A stretch of DNA of 64,000 nt from Polynucleobacter sp. UK-Gri1-W3. GTDB taxonomy: Bacteria > Pseudomonadota > Gammaproteobacteria > Burkholderiales > Burkholderiaceae. The stretch's first letter is position 1. The number at the start of each line of letters is the position of its first letter. The stretch is taken from contig NZ_JACVQA010000008.1 in the NCBI RefSeq assembly GCF_018881595.1, positions 1 through 64,000 on the forward strand, written 5' to 3'. Shown one piece after another: positions 9,257 through 17,127 of this stretch. The position numbers and the translations under genes are program-made. The notes below the pieces were generated by a model, which was not told the DNA's origin, ran no database searches, and saw only the letters and a list, made by a program, of their open reading frames with translations.

Positions 9257-9279
9257 AGCCTATTTTTTTAGGCTTTTTT
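9255..9279 (+). terminator. Terminator-like hairpin between phoB and phoR
   Basis: AAAGCCTA (9255-9262) pairs perfectly with TAGGCTTT (9269-9276) across a T-rich loop and is followed by more T residues. The stem begins inside the phoB stop codon. It would reduce read-through from phoB into phoR, which starts 66 bp downstream of phoB. Confidence 0.75.
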
Positions 9280-9321
9280 AGTCATTTCTAGGATGCTCCA
9301 GAGATCGTCTAAGATTGCACT

Positions 9322-10620
9322 ATGATTTCTGCCTTAAGTCGCTTTATTTTCCTGATTTGCGTTGCTCTGATAGTCGCATTTATCACTCTTTATAACTGGG
9401 GTGCTCAATGGGCTATCTTTGCATCAGTTTTATTGATATCTATTCCACTGGTGTATTCGTACATCAATTTAGCTCGTCTTCAAAAAGCCATTCAAACAGA
9501 CTCAGTTGAGTCTATGTCCTTGCCTAGTGGCTTTTGGGAAGAGGTCTTGTTTCGACTGCAACGTTTAGTCAAATCATTGAAACAAAGAATGCGAAGTATT
9601 GAGCAGCAGCATGATCGCTTTATTGAGGCTTTTCAAGCTTCGCCTAATGGCATTCTGATGCTTGATGAAAATGATCAAATTGAATGGTGTAATGCGATTG
9701 CAGAACGTTTTTTTGGTCTGAATTTCAAACGTGATGTATTGCAGCGAATTAACTTTCTCATCCGTCGTCCAGAATTCATTCAATACATTAATAAGCATAA
9801 TTTTGAAGAGCCCTTGCTGCTTGAAAGAATGGGCCCAAATGGCAGTCTTAGTCTGCTGCTGCAGTTATTTCCATTTGGTAATCAACGTCATTTATTGCTA
9901 GTTCAAAATGTAACTGACCTTCAAAAAACGGATGCAATGCGTCGTGATTTCGTTGCAAACGTTTCTCATGAGATGAGAACACCTATCACTGTATTGATGG
10001 GCTTTTTGGAGACAGTCCAAACCTTGGACCTTGAGAAGAGTCAACGTGATCAGTATTTCGACATGATGATGTCGCAAGCGCAACGCATGAAAAGTTTAGT
10101 TGAGGATTTATTGACCTTAGCCAACTTAGAGGCCAACTCATTACCTGCAGCCACTAATGGTGTTAATGTTGAAACCTTGATGGCATTGCTTAGGAATGAT
10201 GCTGAGGCTTTATCTAAAGGCAAACATAGCTTTAGCTTTAAGGTGCTTGACCCATCTTTTTTATTGGGTGATGAAAGAGAGATACTTTCTGCGTTTAGTA
10301 ATTTAGTATCAAATGCAATTCGTTATACGCCTGACACAGGAGCAATCGATGTTACGTGGAGGCTTAATGCTGATGGGCAGGGAGAATTTTCTGTAACAGA
10401 TAGTGGCCCAGGCATTGCATCGGAACATATTTCAAGGCTTACTGAGCGGTTTTACCGCGTTGATAGAAGCCGTTCTCGGGATACGGGCGGAACTGGCCTG
10501 GGTTTAGCAATCGTTAAACATATTGCCAGCCGACATCAAGCTCAGCTCATTATTGAAAGTACGCCAGGTAAGGGCAGCACTTTCATACTGCGCTTTCCTA
10601 AAGAGCGTATCGCTCCCTAG
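9322..10620 (+). CDS. phoR: Phosphate sensor histidine kinase PhoR
   Basis: A 432-residue kinase. Two N-terminal membrane helices (about 5-25 and 29-48) lack a real periplasmic domain, as is usual for PhoR. A linker leads to a PAS domain (about 96-200), then HisKA with the phosphoacceptor His in VANVSHEMRTP (H216). The ATPase domain has the N box NLVSNAIRYTP, G1 DSGPGIA and G2 GGTGLGLAIVKHI. It senses phosphate through PstSCAB/PhoU and phosphorylates PhoB. A hairpin separates it from phoB, so the kinase may be made at a lower level. Confidence 0.97.
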   Translation: MISALSRFIFLICVALIVAFITLYNWGAQWAIFASVLLISIPLVYSYINLARLQKAIQTDSVESMSLPSGFWEEVLFRLQRLVKSLKQRMRSIEQQHDRFIEAFQASPNGILMLDENDQIEWCNAIAERFFGLNFKRDVLQRINFLIRRPEFIQYINKHNFEEPLLLERMGPNGSLSLLLQLFPFGNQRHLLLVQNVTDLQKTDAMRRDFVANVSHEMRTPITVLMGFLETVQTLDLEKSQRDQYFDMMMSQAQRMKSLVEDLLTLANLEANSLPAATNGVNVETLMALLRNDAEALSKGKHSFSFKVLDPSFLLGDEREILSAFSNLVSNAIRYTPDTGAIDVTWRLNADGQGEFSVTDSGPGIASEHISRLTERFYRVDRSRSRDTGGTGLGLAIVKHIASRHQAQLIIESTPGKGSTFILRFPKERIAP

Positions 10621-10623
10621 GGG

Positions 10624-10824
10624 CTAGTCTTTTTTCTTTTTCTTCTTCTTTTTAGATTCTTTAGAAAGCTTCTCGGTTTTGCCGCCAGCATATAGGCACC
10701 AAACTTTGATTTCCTCAAATAGCTCCTCAAGATCCTCATGAGGAAGGCTCTTTAGATCCACCAGTCCAATAGCGCCACTTTCCTGTAGCTGTTTTACTGC
10801 GTCTGCGTATCTGTAGTCACTCAT
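10624..10824 (-). CDS. Small lysine-tailed hypothetical protein
   Basis: A 66-residue protein ending in a run of eight lysines and one Asp. The body YADAVKQLQESGAIGLVDLKSLPHEDL predicts helices and carries no known motif; WCLYAGGK is the only aromatic patch. It converges on phoR, ending 3 bases after the phoR stop. The basic tail suggests binding to nucleic acid or another polyanion, such as polyphosphate given the neighbourhood, but this is inference. The frame has a reasonable coding look and an ATG start. Confidence 0.6.
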   Translation of the reverse strand: MSDYRYADAVKQLQESGAIGLVDLKSLPHEDLEELFEEIKVWCLYAGGKTEKLSKESKKKKKKKKD

Positions 10825-10877
10825 GGCTTTATCTTGTAATTGACGAAGATGGCAATCCTATCAAACAAATATGACAA

Positions 10878-10909
10878 AACTCCCTTTTTTGAGTGTTTTA
10901 AGGGGGTTT
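10878..10909 (-). terminator. Hairpin after the first MgtC-like gene
   Basis: AAACTCCCTT (about 10878-10887) and AAGGGGGTTT (about 10900-10909) can pair with one G-T pair around an AT-rich loop. On the minus strand the stem is followed by a short T run. It overlaps the stop codon of the MgtC/SapB-like gene at 10908 and probably ends its transcript. Confidence 0.5.
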
Positions 10910-11384
10910 AGTCGGGATCCCCTGAGATTTCAGAGCCCCTCTTGACGCCGTTGAGCTGGGCAACCAGTCTTTCTAGGGGGCCGCCAAGGATTAATGTGAT
11001 CAAAATCGCCCCTAAAGACAGTCCTCCAAGCGCAAATTGGCCGGCTCCAAAGGCTGCCCCGATGAGGGCGCAAGCCCAAAGGCTGGCTGCCGTAGTCAGT
11101 CCATGAACCCTTTGAGATCGTTGTTCACGAATAATGACACCCGCACCCAAAAAGCCAAGCCCGGTAATAAGGCCTTGAAGAACGCGGCTGACTGATTGAG
11201 CGTCATCTTGTACAAAGTCGCTAATGAGCATGACGGCGGTCGCTGAACCTATTGCCACTAAAGAGTGTGTGCGAATACCGGCAGATTTATGGTGTAACCA
11301 GCGATTGAGGCCAAGAATAGCCCCGACCAGTAAAGCCAAAGACAAGCGGAGCGCAATAATTCCGTAGAGATCCCAATCCAGCAT
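10908..11384 (-). CDS. MgtC/SapB-family membrane protein
   Basis: A 158-residue inner-membrane protein with four or five transmembrane helices. The MgtC core is clear: LLVGAILGLNRWLHHKSAGIRTH, then the conserved GLGFLGAGVI and a REQRSQRVHGLTTAASLWA segment. There is no C-terminal ACT-like domain, unlike the second MgtC homologue at 16357-17073. MgtC proteins act on Mg2+ and phosphate stress and modulate the F1Fo ATPase in enteric bacteria; the role here is unknown. Its location beside the pho genes suggests a link to phosphate or Mg2+ balance. Confidence 0.85.
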   Translation of the reverse strand: MLDWDLYGIIALRLSLALLVGAILGLNRWLHHKSAGIRTHSLVAIGSATAVMLISDFVQDDAQSVSRVLQGLITGLGFLGAGVIIREQRSQRVHGLTTAASLWACALIGAAFGAGQFALGGLSLGAILITLILGGPLERLVAQLNGVKRGSEISGDPD

Positions 11385-11443
11385 GTGATTTCCTTATTGG
11401 ATATGTGTGTAGGTGTAGGTCAGTTTATCCCAGCTACATCATT

Positions 11444-11488
11444 GCGTCATAAAAGCGCCTTCACCCTGTCATTTCCACCATGAATAAT
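11444..11488 (+). promoter_or_regulatory. Candidate Pho promoter of a short transcript
   Basis: Three 7-mers with an 11-bp period are present: GCGTCAT (11444-11450), GCGCCTT (11455-11461, poor) and a perfect CTGTCAT (11466-11472), with AAAA as the first spacer. Exactly 10 bp later is AATAAT (11483-11488), a 5/6 match to the -10 consensus. A start near 11495 would give a transcript of about 270 nt ending at the terminator near 11765. Confidence 0.55.
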
Positions 11489-11558
11489 CAAAGTGTAGTC
11501 AATGTTGCTTCTCTACAAAATAGAGACGCTTGAAAATCTTTCACCACAAGGATGCAAT

Positions 11559-11651
11559 ATGAAAAAATTAATAACACATTTATGGCAAGCATGGAGTGAG
11601 GCAAGGGTCGCGTACGCAAAGCGTTATATCAGTCATCGACTTGGTAGCTAA
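11559..11651 (+). CDS. Possible 30-residue small protein under Pho control
   Basis: A short frame starts with ATG 11559, six bases after an ACAAGGA ribosome-binding site, and encodes 30 residues: MKKLITHLWQAWSEARVAYA, then KRYISHRLGS. It is basic and helical, with an amphipathic look (Trp, Leu and Ile against Lys, Arg and His), and resembles small membrane-surface proteins. No homologue is recognised. It is the only ORF between a Pho-box-type promoter and a strong intrinsic terminator. The transcript could instead be a small regulatory RNA, or both. Confidence 0.5.
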   Translation: MKKLITHLWQAWSEARVAYAKRYISHRLGS

Positions 11652-11741
11652 GCGATTAGTCATCGAGATGTCATGAATCAGAAGTACATTGCATCGTCAG
11701 ATCGCATCTGACCAAGATAAAGTGCCTTGTCTTCCTTCATA

Positions 11742-11766
11742 GCCCAGCATTTGCTGGGTTTTTTTC
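11742..11766 (+). terminator. Strong intrinsic terminator
   Basis: CCCAGCA (11743-11749) pairs perfectly with TGCTGGG (11752-11758) around a 2-base gap and is followed by eight T residues. It closes the short transcript carrying the 30-codon ORF. There is no other gene for it to serve on the plus strand. Confidence 0.85.
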
Positions 11767-11820
11767 ATGCCCTGGCAAATGAGTGTTGGTATTAATAAAA
11801 GTGAAATATAGATAGCCTAG

Positions 11821-11839
11821 GATGATGGCATTCATCATC
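11821..11839. repeat. Perfect 7-bp inverted repeat upstream of an ArsC-like gene
   Basis: GATGATG (11821-11827) and CATCATC (11833-11839) form a perfect inverted repeat with a 5-base centre. It lies 18 bp before a 57-codon ORF and the ArsC-like gene. No T run follows, so an operator is more likely than a terminator. No regulator is identified. Confidence 0.4.
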
Positions 11840-11856
11840 TTTATAAAGCCAAGCTT

Positions 11857-12030
11857 ATGAATGCTACGCTCACCAAATATTTATCTGATGTGCTGAGAAA
11901 TGAAGTGCAGGACATGACTGTCTCAGAGTCTAGGCGGAATGAGCCTGGGATTCCTGCTCTAAATGATTCAAAAGTGAGTCAGTTTCTGATAGACAGAAAA
12001 TATGCATTACGTCTTGATGAAATTATTTGA
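11857..12030 (+). CDS. Small hypothetical protein before the ArsC-like gene
   Basis: An ATG-started frame of 57 codons encodes a protein rich in Ser, Asp, Glu and Arg. It begins MNATLTKYLSDVLRNEVQD and ends RKYALRLDEII. It has no signal peptide or membrane segment and I recognise no family. It ends 26 bp before the ArsC-like gene on the same strand, so cotranscription is likely. No clear ribosome-binding site is visible. It may be real or a chance frame. Confidence 0.4.
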   Translation: MNATLTKYLSDVLRNEVQDMTVSESRRNEPGIPALNDSKVSQFLIDRKYALRLDEII

Positions 12031-12056
12031 AATTACGTATGGTTAACTGAGGCTGC

Positions 12057-12554
12057 ATGATTCGCCCTTATAACATTCTCTTTTTATGCACAGGTAACTC
12101 AGCCCGCTCCATTCTTGGTGAGACACTCGCAACTACTCTAAGTCATGGCCGATTTATCGGGTACTCTGCAGGCTCAAAACCAAAGAAGTTTGTGCACCCA
12201 ATTGCCCTAAAGCTTGCTAGAGAGATGGGGTATCCGCTCGAATTACTCAGAAGTAAAACTTGGGATGAGTTTGGTAGGCATGATGCGCCACATATGGATT
12301 TCATTATCACTGTTTGTGACTCAGCTGCTGGTGAAGAGTGCCCTTATTGGCTTGGCCATCCCACGACTGCTCATTGGGGATTTAGTGATCCAGCAGTCGT
12401 AATAGGTAGCGAGCAGGAAATATGGGATGCTTTTAGAAAAGTCGAGATGGATCTGCGCAATCGTATCGAGCTATTGCTTGATCTTCCGATGGATAAGTTA
12501 GATCACTTGCAAATTAAAGATGAGCTCCATTCAATTCATCAGCAATGTAACTAG
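12057..12554 (+). CDS. ArsC-like low-molecular-weight phosphatase (arsenate reductase family)
   Basis: A 165-residue cytoplasmic protein of the low-molecular-weight tyrosine phosphatase/thioredoxin-coupled arsenate reductase fold. The P-loop Cys-x5-Arg is C11-TGNSA-R17, followed by Ser. The later HWGFSDPA segment carries the general acid Asp. A second Cys in TVCDSAAGEECPYW fits the redox relay of reductase members. It closely resembles the ArsC of the ars operon at 25677-26153, so the two are paralogues. It is away from the ars genes and next to pho genes, so a phosphatase role is also possible. Confidence 0.8.
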   Translation: MIRPYNILFLCTGNSARSILGETLATTLSHGRFIGYSAGSKPKKFVHPIALKLAREMGYPLELLRSKTWDEFGRHDAPHMDFIITVCDSAAGEECPYWLGHPTTAHWGFSDPAVVIGSEQEIWDAFRKVEMDLRNRIELLLDLPMDKLDHLQIKDELHSIHQQCN

Positions 12555-12577
12555 AGTTTTTATAAGCGAATCTCACT

Positions 12578-12946
12578 ATGGCTACATACACCGTTAATTA
12601 CGCTGGCTTCTCTCTTGCAACCCATCAAAGATTTGCAATTGCCAAGGCAATTACTAAAATTCATGCTGATGTTACTGGTGCAGAGGCCTACTTCGCCCAA
12701 GTAATTTTTAAGCAATTGGATTTGCATGATTGCTTTATTGGTGGCGTTCTTCTTGATGAACCCCATCTATTTTTGAGCGGACAAATCCGTAACGGTAGAA
12801 GTGAGCAAATGAAAAGGCAACTTCTTGTTGAGCTTGAGGTAGCCCTACAGAGCGCGTCTGGTTTAGCTGGGCATCAGATCTGGGCTTATATTGATGAAAT
12901 TACCCAGGTCAAATGGTTGAATATGGCCAAATATTGCCTGCGGTAG
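12578..12946 (+). CDS. cis-CaaD-like tautomerase homologue lacking Pro-1
   Basis: A 122-residue protein that lines up with cis-3-chloroacrylic acid dehalogenase-type members of the tautomerase superfamily. Counting from the residue after Met, it keeps His28 (ITKIHAD), Arg70 and Arg73 (QIRNGRSEQ) and Tyr103 (IWAY). The catalytic N-terminal proline is replaced by Ala (MATYTV), and the position of Glu114 appears to be Asn. It is slightly shorter than cis-CaaD (about 149 residues). Normal tautomerase chemistry needs Pro-1, so the protein either does different chemistry or binds ligands. The gene follows the ArsC-like gene by 23 bp. Confidence 0.7.
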   Translation: MATYTVNYAGFSLATHQRFAIAKAITKIHADVTGAEAYFAQVIFKQLDLHDCFIGGVLLDEPHLFLSGQIRNGRSEQMKRQLLVELEVALQSASGLAGHQIWAYIDEITQVKWLNMAKYCLR

Positions 12947-13077
12947 GGGACGATAGCATTTGGTTCTCTACTCTGCCGGCCGGCATTTAGAAGAAGTTAA
13001 ATTACCTCAATTCATAGCTGGCTCTGACCCTGGAATGGCTTTAATATGGGCAGATATATCCATTGCTCAGGTAGCCC

Positions 13078-14508
13078 ATGCCCTCACAGAAGAAACCCCA
13101 ATTTGCTGTTCTTAGGTCGGTAGAGTCTTTTAGTATTCCTAGGCCCAGTATTAAAAAGCGCATGGGAGATGGTAAGGCCTTGCGAAAAGTGGTGAGCATT
13201 GCACAGCAGGGCATATATACACCACCAAAGCATCGAATTGATCCTATTAGCATTTTGGAGAATCAAGCTAAGACTCGAATTGAGTCTTTGATTCCGATTC
13301 GTTATGAGCGCATGCTGCAGTCCCCCTTTGCTTTTTATCGCGGTGGTGCGGCCATCATGGCTCAAGATTTGGCAAGTCAGCCATACACCAATATTACGGT
13401 TCAGCTTTGTGGCGATATGCATGTATCAAATTTTGGTCTGTTTGGGACTGCAGAACATCGACTGGTATTTGGGATTAATGACTTTGACGAAACTCTTCCC
13501 GGTAGTTGGGAGTGGGATATGAAGCGCCTTGTTACCAGCGCAGTCATTGCTTGCGAAAGTAATGGTGGGGATAAAGCATTAAGCAAAAAAATAGCATTGC
13601 GTATATGCGCTGAGTACCAAAAACGGCTGGCTCAATATGCCAAGATGCATTATTTGGATTTAGCGCAAGAATTCATCGGTGAAGCAGATGTTCGCAAGAA
13701 TTTCAGCAAAGAACATCAAAAGCAAATTGATGTTTACTTAAAGCAGGGCAAGGGTCAAGGCAATGTGCAGGTATTGCAAAAACTCACTACCCTTGTTGGC
13801 AAAGATCGAAAGATTATCAATAAGCCCCCATTAATCGAGCACTTCAAAAAGAATGCTTTTGGGCACCCTTTGAGCTCCCTGATAGACAAGGCTTTACTGA
13901 ATTATTCAAGTACCTTGCTGACTGATCGCAAGATTTTATTCGGGCGTTACTTTTTGAAAGATTTTGCACGTAAGGTAGTTGGTGTTGGTAGTGTTGGTAC
14001 TAATTGCATGCTTTTATATTTTGAGGGGGATAGTGAAAACGACGCCTTATTCTTGCAATACAAGGAAGCTCAAAAATCTGTCTTGAGTCCTTATTTGGGT
14101 GAATCTATTTATCGAGATATGGGTCGGCGTGTTGTAGCTGGTCAGAGGTTGCTTCAGGGCGCGCCAGATATCTTTTTAAATTATGGTTCCATGCAGTTTG
14201 ATGTTGATAAAAGCCAAGGGTTTTACCTTCGGCAATTACGCGATATGAAAGGCGGTATCCAGATTGGGCCAGGCGGCATTTCCTTAAAGAATTTTGCCGA
14301 CTATTCAAAACTGTTTGGTTGGGCTCTCGCCCTTGGCCACGCACGCTCTGGCGATGCGGCTGAGCTTGCTGGGTATTGCGGCCAAGAAAAAGAGTTTGGT
14401 GAGGCAATGTATTCATTTGCCAGATCCTATGCAAAGCAGAATGAGCGTGATTTTGAGTTATTTCGTAAGGTAGTGAAGAGCGGAAGGCTGAAGGTTGCAA
14501 AGACATAA
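13078..14508 (+). CDS. DUF2252-family protein
   Basis: A 476-residue soluble protein of the DUF2252 family, known only as an uncharacterised kinase-like fold. The characteristic block is RYERMLQSPFAFYRGGA, with QLCGDMHVSNFGLFG and INDFDETLPGSWEWD following. The paired GDxHxxN and DFDE motifs resemble the catalytic and metal-binding loops of aminoglycoside-phosphotransferase-like kinases. Substrate unknown. It stands before phoA with 91 bp between them, including a Pho-box-like promoter, so it is probably not in the phoA transcript. Confidence 0.8.
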   Translation: MPSQKKPQFAVLRSVESFSIPRPSIKKRMGDGKALRKVVSIAQQGIYTPPKHRIDPISILENQAKTRIESLIPIRYERMLQSPFAFYRGGAAIMAQDLASQPYTNITVQLCGDMHVSNFGLFGTAEHRLVFGINDFDETLPGSWEWDMKRLVTSAVIACESNGGDKALSKKIALRICAEYQKRLAQYAKMHYLDLAQEFIGEADVRKNFSKEHQKQIDVYLKQGKGQGNVQVLQKLTTLVGKDRKIINKPPLIEHFKKNAFGHPLSSLIDKALLNYSSTLLTDRKILFGRYFLKDFARKVVGVGSVGTNCMLLYFEGDSENDALFLQYKEAQKSVLSPYLGESIYRDMGRRVVAGQRLLQGAPDIFLNYGSMQFDVDKSQGFYLRQLRDMKGGIQIGPGGISLKNFADYSKLFGWALALGHARSGDAAELAGYCGQEKEFGEAMYSFARSYAKQNERDFELFRKVVKSGRLKVAKT

Positions 14509-14534
14509 TTTGGTCTAAGTGAGGTGCCGTAAGG

Positions 14535-14568
14535 CCGTCATCAAATTGTCACTTGATTAGAAGATAGT
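14535..14568 (+). promoter_or_regulatory. Pho box and -10 of the alkaline phosphatase gene
   Basis: Bases 14535-14552 read CCGTCATCAAATTGTCAC: CCGTCAT and TTGTCAC with CAAA between them. Ten bp later is GATAGT (14563-14568) as -10. The predicted start is about 25 bases before the phosphatase ATG at 14600. This is among the best Pho boxes in the window. Confidence 0.8.
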
Positions 14569-14599
14569 CTAGTTTGACCTTTCTCAAGCCCTTTTTTCC

Positions 14600-16345
14600 A
14601 TGAACACATCACCATTTCTAAGAGCTATATTTCTTATTGTCTTTGGAAGTCTAGCTGGGATAGCTCAGGCTGCAGCAGTTTATCCAATCGATCAAGCCTC
14701 TATTTTGGCGGGCTCTAAGTTCGACATCAAAATTGAATTTAGCTCTGTAATCAATCCTGAGGAGGTTATTATTGAGCTCAATGGCGCACCGATTAATAAA
14801 ATCATTAGCGCTAAATCAGAGTTTATTTCGAATGAAAATGGCAAAGGTAGTTCCGTTCTATTTAGGGATGTTCAGCTATCTAAGGCTGGTAAATATCAAG
14901 TAGTTGCCCGAGCACCTCAAGAGCGCCTGCAAGTCAATTGGGATGTTTATGCTACTGGTCCTCGCCATGTAAAGAATGTGATTCTATTTATTGGCGATGG
15001 TATGACGATTGCCAATCGCACTACCGCTAGAGTTCTCTCTAAGGGCATTCAAGAAGGAAAGTATCAGGGTCGATTGGCTTTTGACGATATGCCAAATACT
15101 GCAATGATTGGCACATCGGGATCTGATTCTTTAATTACAGACTCCGCTAATTCAATGAGCGCTTACACAACAGGCCATAAAACAGCGGTGAATGCCATGG
15201 GTGTTTATGTATCCCGTGCCAATGACAATCTTTCGCATCCTAAGGTGGAAACAATTGCCGAATTAATCAAGCGTAATACCAAAATGGCAGTTGGTATCGT
15301 TTCAGATGCTGAACTGGAGGATGCAACCCCAGGCGCTATGGTTTCACATACAAGGCGGAGGGCCGATAAGCAATATATTGCTGATCAACTTCTGTCTAGT
15401 GGTGCGGAAGTTATTCTAGGCGGTGGTTCTGCTTACTTTTACCCTAAGTCAACCAAGGACTCGAAGCGCAAAGATGAGCAGAATTTGGTTGAAAACTTTA
15501 AGTCAAAAGGCTATCAGTTAGCCTTTACAAAACAAGAACTACTTTCGGCTTCAGAGAGCAAGGGAACAAAAAAATTATTTGGCGTGTTTCATCCAGATAA
15601 TATGGATGGCTCTCTAGATCGTCTGTATCTTAAAAAGAATACCGTTGAGCAATACCCTAATCAACCAGACCTAACGGAAATGACGCAATCTGCGATTGAT
15701 GTTCTATCCAGAAATCCCAATGGATTTTTCTTGATGGTGGAGGCTGCATTAATCGATAAGTTTAATCATCCCCTCGATTGGGAGCGGGCGGCGTTCGATA
15801 CCATCATGCTCAGTAATGCGGTTCAGATTGCCAAAGACTTTGCTAAAACACATCCCGACACGTTGATTATTGTGACGCCTGACCATACGCATAGCGGATC
15901 CATTAGTGGGGTGGTGCACGATGATAAGCCGGGACCATTGCGTGAAAAGGTGGGCATATATGCTGATGCTGGCTACCCAAACTACCCTAAGGCCGATATT
16001 CAGGGATACCCAAATAAGATTGATGTCTCTAAACGTATCGCATTCTTTTATGGCAACTACCCGGATCACTATGAAACCTTGCATCCAAAGCTAGATGGCA
16101 CATTTGTTCCTGCAGTTAAGGATGATTCCGGTAAATATATAGCCAATCCTAAATATATTCAGTTGCAGGAGGACGCTATTCATGTAGGTGGTAATTTGCC
16201 GTCACATCAAGAGTCCGGGGTGCACACAGCAGATGATGCCGTATTGAATGCGATGGGCCCGGGATCAGAAAAATTCAAAGGTTTCATAGATAACACTGAG
16301 GTATTTAAAGTAATGGTAGAGTCTTTAGGTCTTGGCACAAAATAA
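14600..16345 (+). CDS. phoA: Secreted alkaline phosphatase (PhoA family)
   Basis: A 581-residue protein with a signal peptide (about 1-25, ending AQAA) and an N-terminal Ig-like stretch before the catalytic domain. The alkaline phosphatase core is visible: VILFIGDGMTIANRTTAR with the metal-binding Asp, then TDSANSMSAYTTGHK with the nucleophilic Ser. VTPDHTHSGS and the late HVGGNLPSHQESGVHTADD carry metal-ligand His and Asp residues. It releases phosphate from organic esters in the periplasm. It is longer than E. coli PhoA (471). A Pho box precedes it, and an MgtC homologue follows after 11 bp. Confidence 0.92.
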   Translation: MNTSPFLRAIFLIVFGSLAGIAQAAAVYPIDQASILAGSKFDIKIEFSSVINPEEVIIELNGAPINKIISAKSEFISNENGKGSSVLFRDVQLSKAGKYQVVARAPQERLQVNWDVYATGPRHVKNVILFIGDGMTIANRTTARVLSKGIQEGKYQGRLAFDDMPNTAMIGTSGSDSLITDSANSMSAYTTGHKTAVNAMGVYVSRANDNLSHPKVETIAELIKRNTKMAVGIVSDAELEDATPGAMVSHTRRRADKQYIADQLLSSGAEVILGGGSAYFYPKSTKDSKRKDEQNLVENFKSKGYQLAFTKQELLSASESKGTKKLFGVFHPDNMDGSLDRLYLKKNTVEQYPNQPDLTEMTQSAIDVLSRNPNGFFLMVEAALIDKFNHPLDWERAAFDTIMLSNAVQIAKDFAKTHPDTLIIVTPDHTHSGSISGVVHDDKPGPLREKVGIYADAGYPNYPKADIQGYPNKIDVSKRIAFFYGNYPDHYETLHPKLDGTFVPAVKDDSGKYIANPKYIQLQEDAIHVGGNLPSHQESGVHTADDAVLNAMGPGSEKFKGFIDNTEVFKVMVESLGLGTK

Positions 16346-16356
16346 TTACTAGCACC

Positions 16357-17073
16357 ATGGAATTTGTTAGCAACATTAACTATGCATCCCTGACTGATAC
16401 TGCAATCAGTCTGACTGCCGCTTTTTTCTTTGGCGGCTTAATTGGTCTAGAGCGTCAATATCGTCAAAGAACTGCTGGTCTGCGAACCAACATCTTGGTT
16501 GCTATCGGAGCTGCCATTTTTGTAGATGCTGCAAATCGCCTTACCGGTCATGAGGGTGCTGTACATGTAATGGCTTATGTCGTTTCAGGTATTGGATTTT
16601 TAGGTGCTGGCGTCATCATGCGTGAAGAAGGTAATGTTCGCGGGATTAATACAGCAGCAACCCTATGGGCATCAGGAGCGGTAGGAGCTTGCGCTGGTGC
16701 AGACTTGATCCTGGAGGCTGGATTGGGAACTATATTTGTGTTGGCAGCCAATACGCTTTTGCGTCCTGTAGTGACGTTCATTAATCGCCAACCCCTGGAT
16801 ACTGTCTCAGTTGAAGTAACAAATTCCATATATATCATCACCCCTAAACATGCTCAAAAGCATGCGTTAAAGCAATTTATTAAAACGCTGGAAGAGGCGG
16901 GCTACCAAACCCAAGATATTGAAGTACATCAATTTGGCAGTGATGATGTTGAGATTCAGGCAGTATTAACAGCGTCGGCTGTAGACGGCGATGAGATGGA
17001 TAAGCTTATTGAAAAAATTGCTGATCAGGACTGTGTGACTCAGGCCTTCTGGAGTCCCAGTACAACAGATTAA
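16357..17073 (+). CDS. MgtC-family membrane protein with ACT-like tail
   Basis: A 238-residue protein. The first 140 residues form an MgtC/SapB membrane domain: FGGLIGLERQYRQRTAGLRTN, GIGFLGAGVIMREEGNVRGINTAATLWASGAVG. The last 90 or so residues form a soluble domain resembling the C-terminal ACT-like domain of long MgtC proteins. It lies 11 bp after phoA on the same strand and so is expected to share the Pho promoter. A role in phosphate or Mg2+ stress fits this context. Confidence 0.88.
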   Translation: MEFVSNINYASLTDTAISLTAAFFFGGLIGLERQYRQRTAGLRTNILVAIGAAIFVDAANRLTGHEGAVHVMAYVVSGIGFLGAGVIMREEGNVRGINTAATLWASGAVGACAGADLILEAGLGTIFVLAANTLLRPVVTFINRQPLDTVSVEVTNSIYIITPKHAQKHALKQFIKTLEEAGYQTQDIEVHQFGSDDVEIQAVLTASAVDGDEMDKLIEKIADQDCVTQAFWSPSTTD

Positions 17074-17127
17074 GTGGCGTATCTGCTTTGACACACTATT
17101 GACATAATCTTGATTCAGTATTGCAGT

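Noticed and set aside
10825..10877. TTTGTCAT half-site near the lysine-tailed small protein
   Set aside because: Only one Pho half-site and no -10 at the right distance.
12960..13116. Open frame of about 52 codons before the DUF2252 gene, reading LVLYSAGRHLEEVKLPQF and onward
   Set aside because: Only a TTG start, a stop just upstream and overlap with the DUF2252 start; too short to support without homologues.
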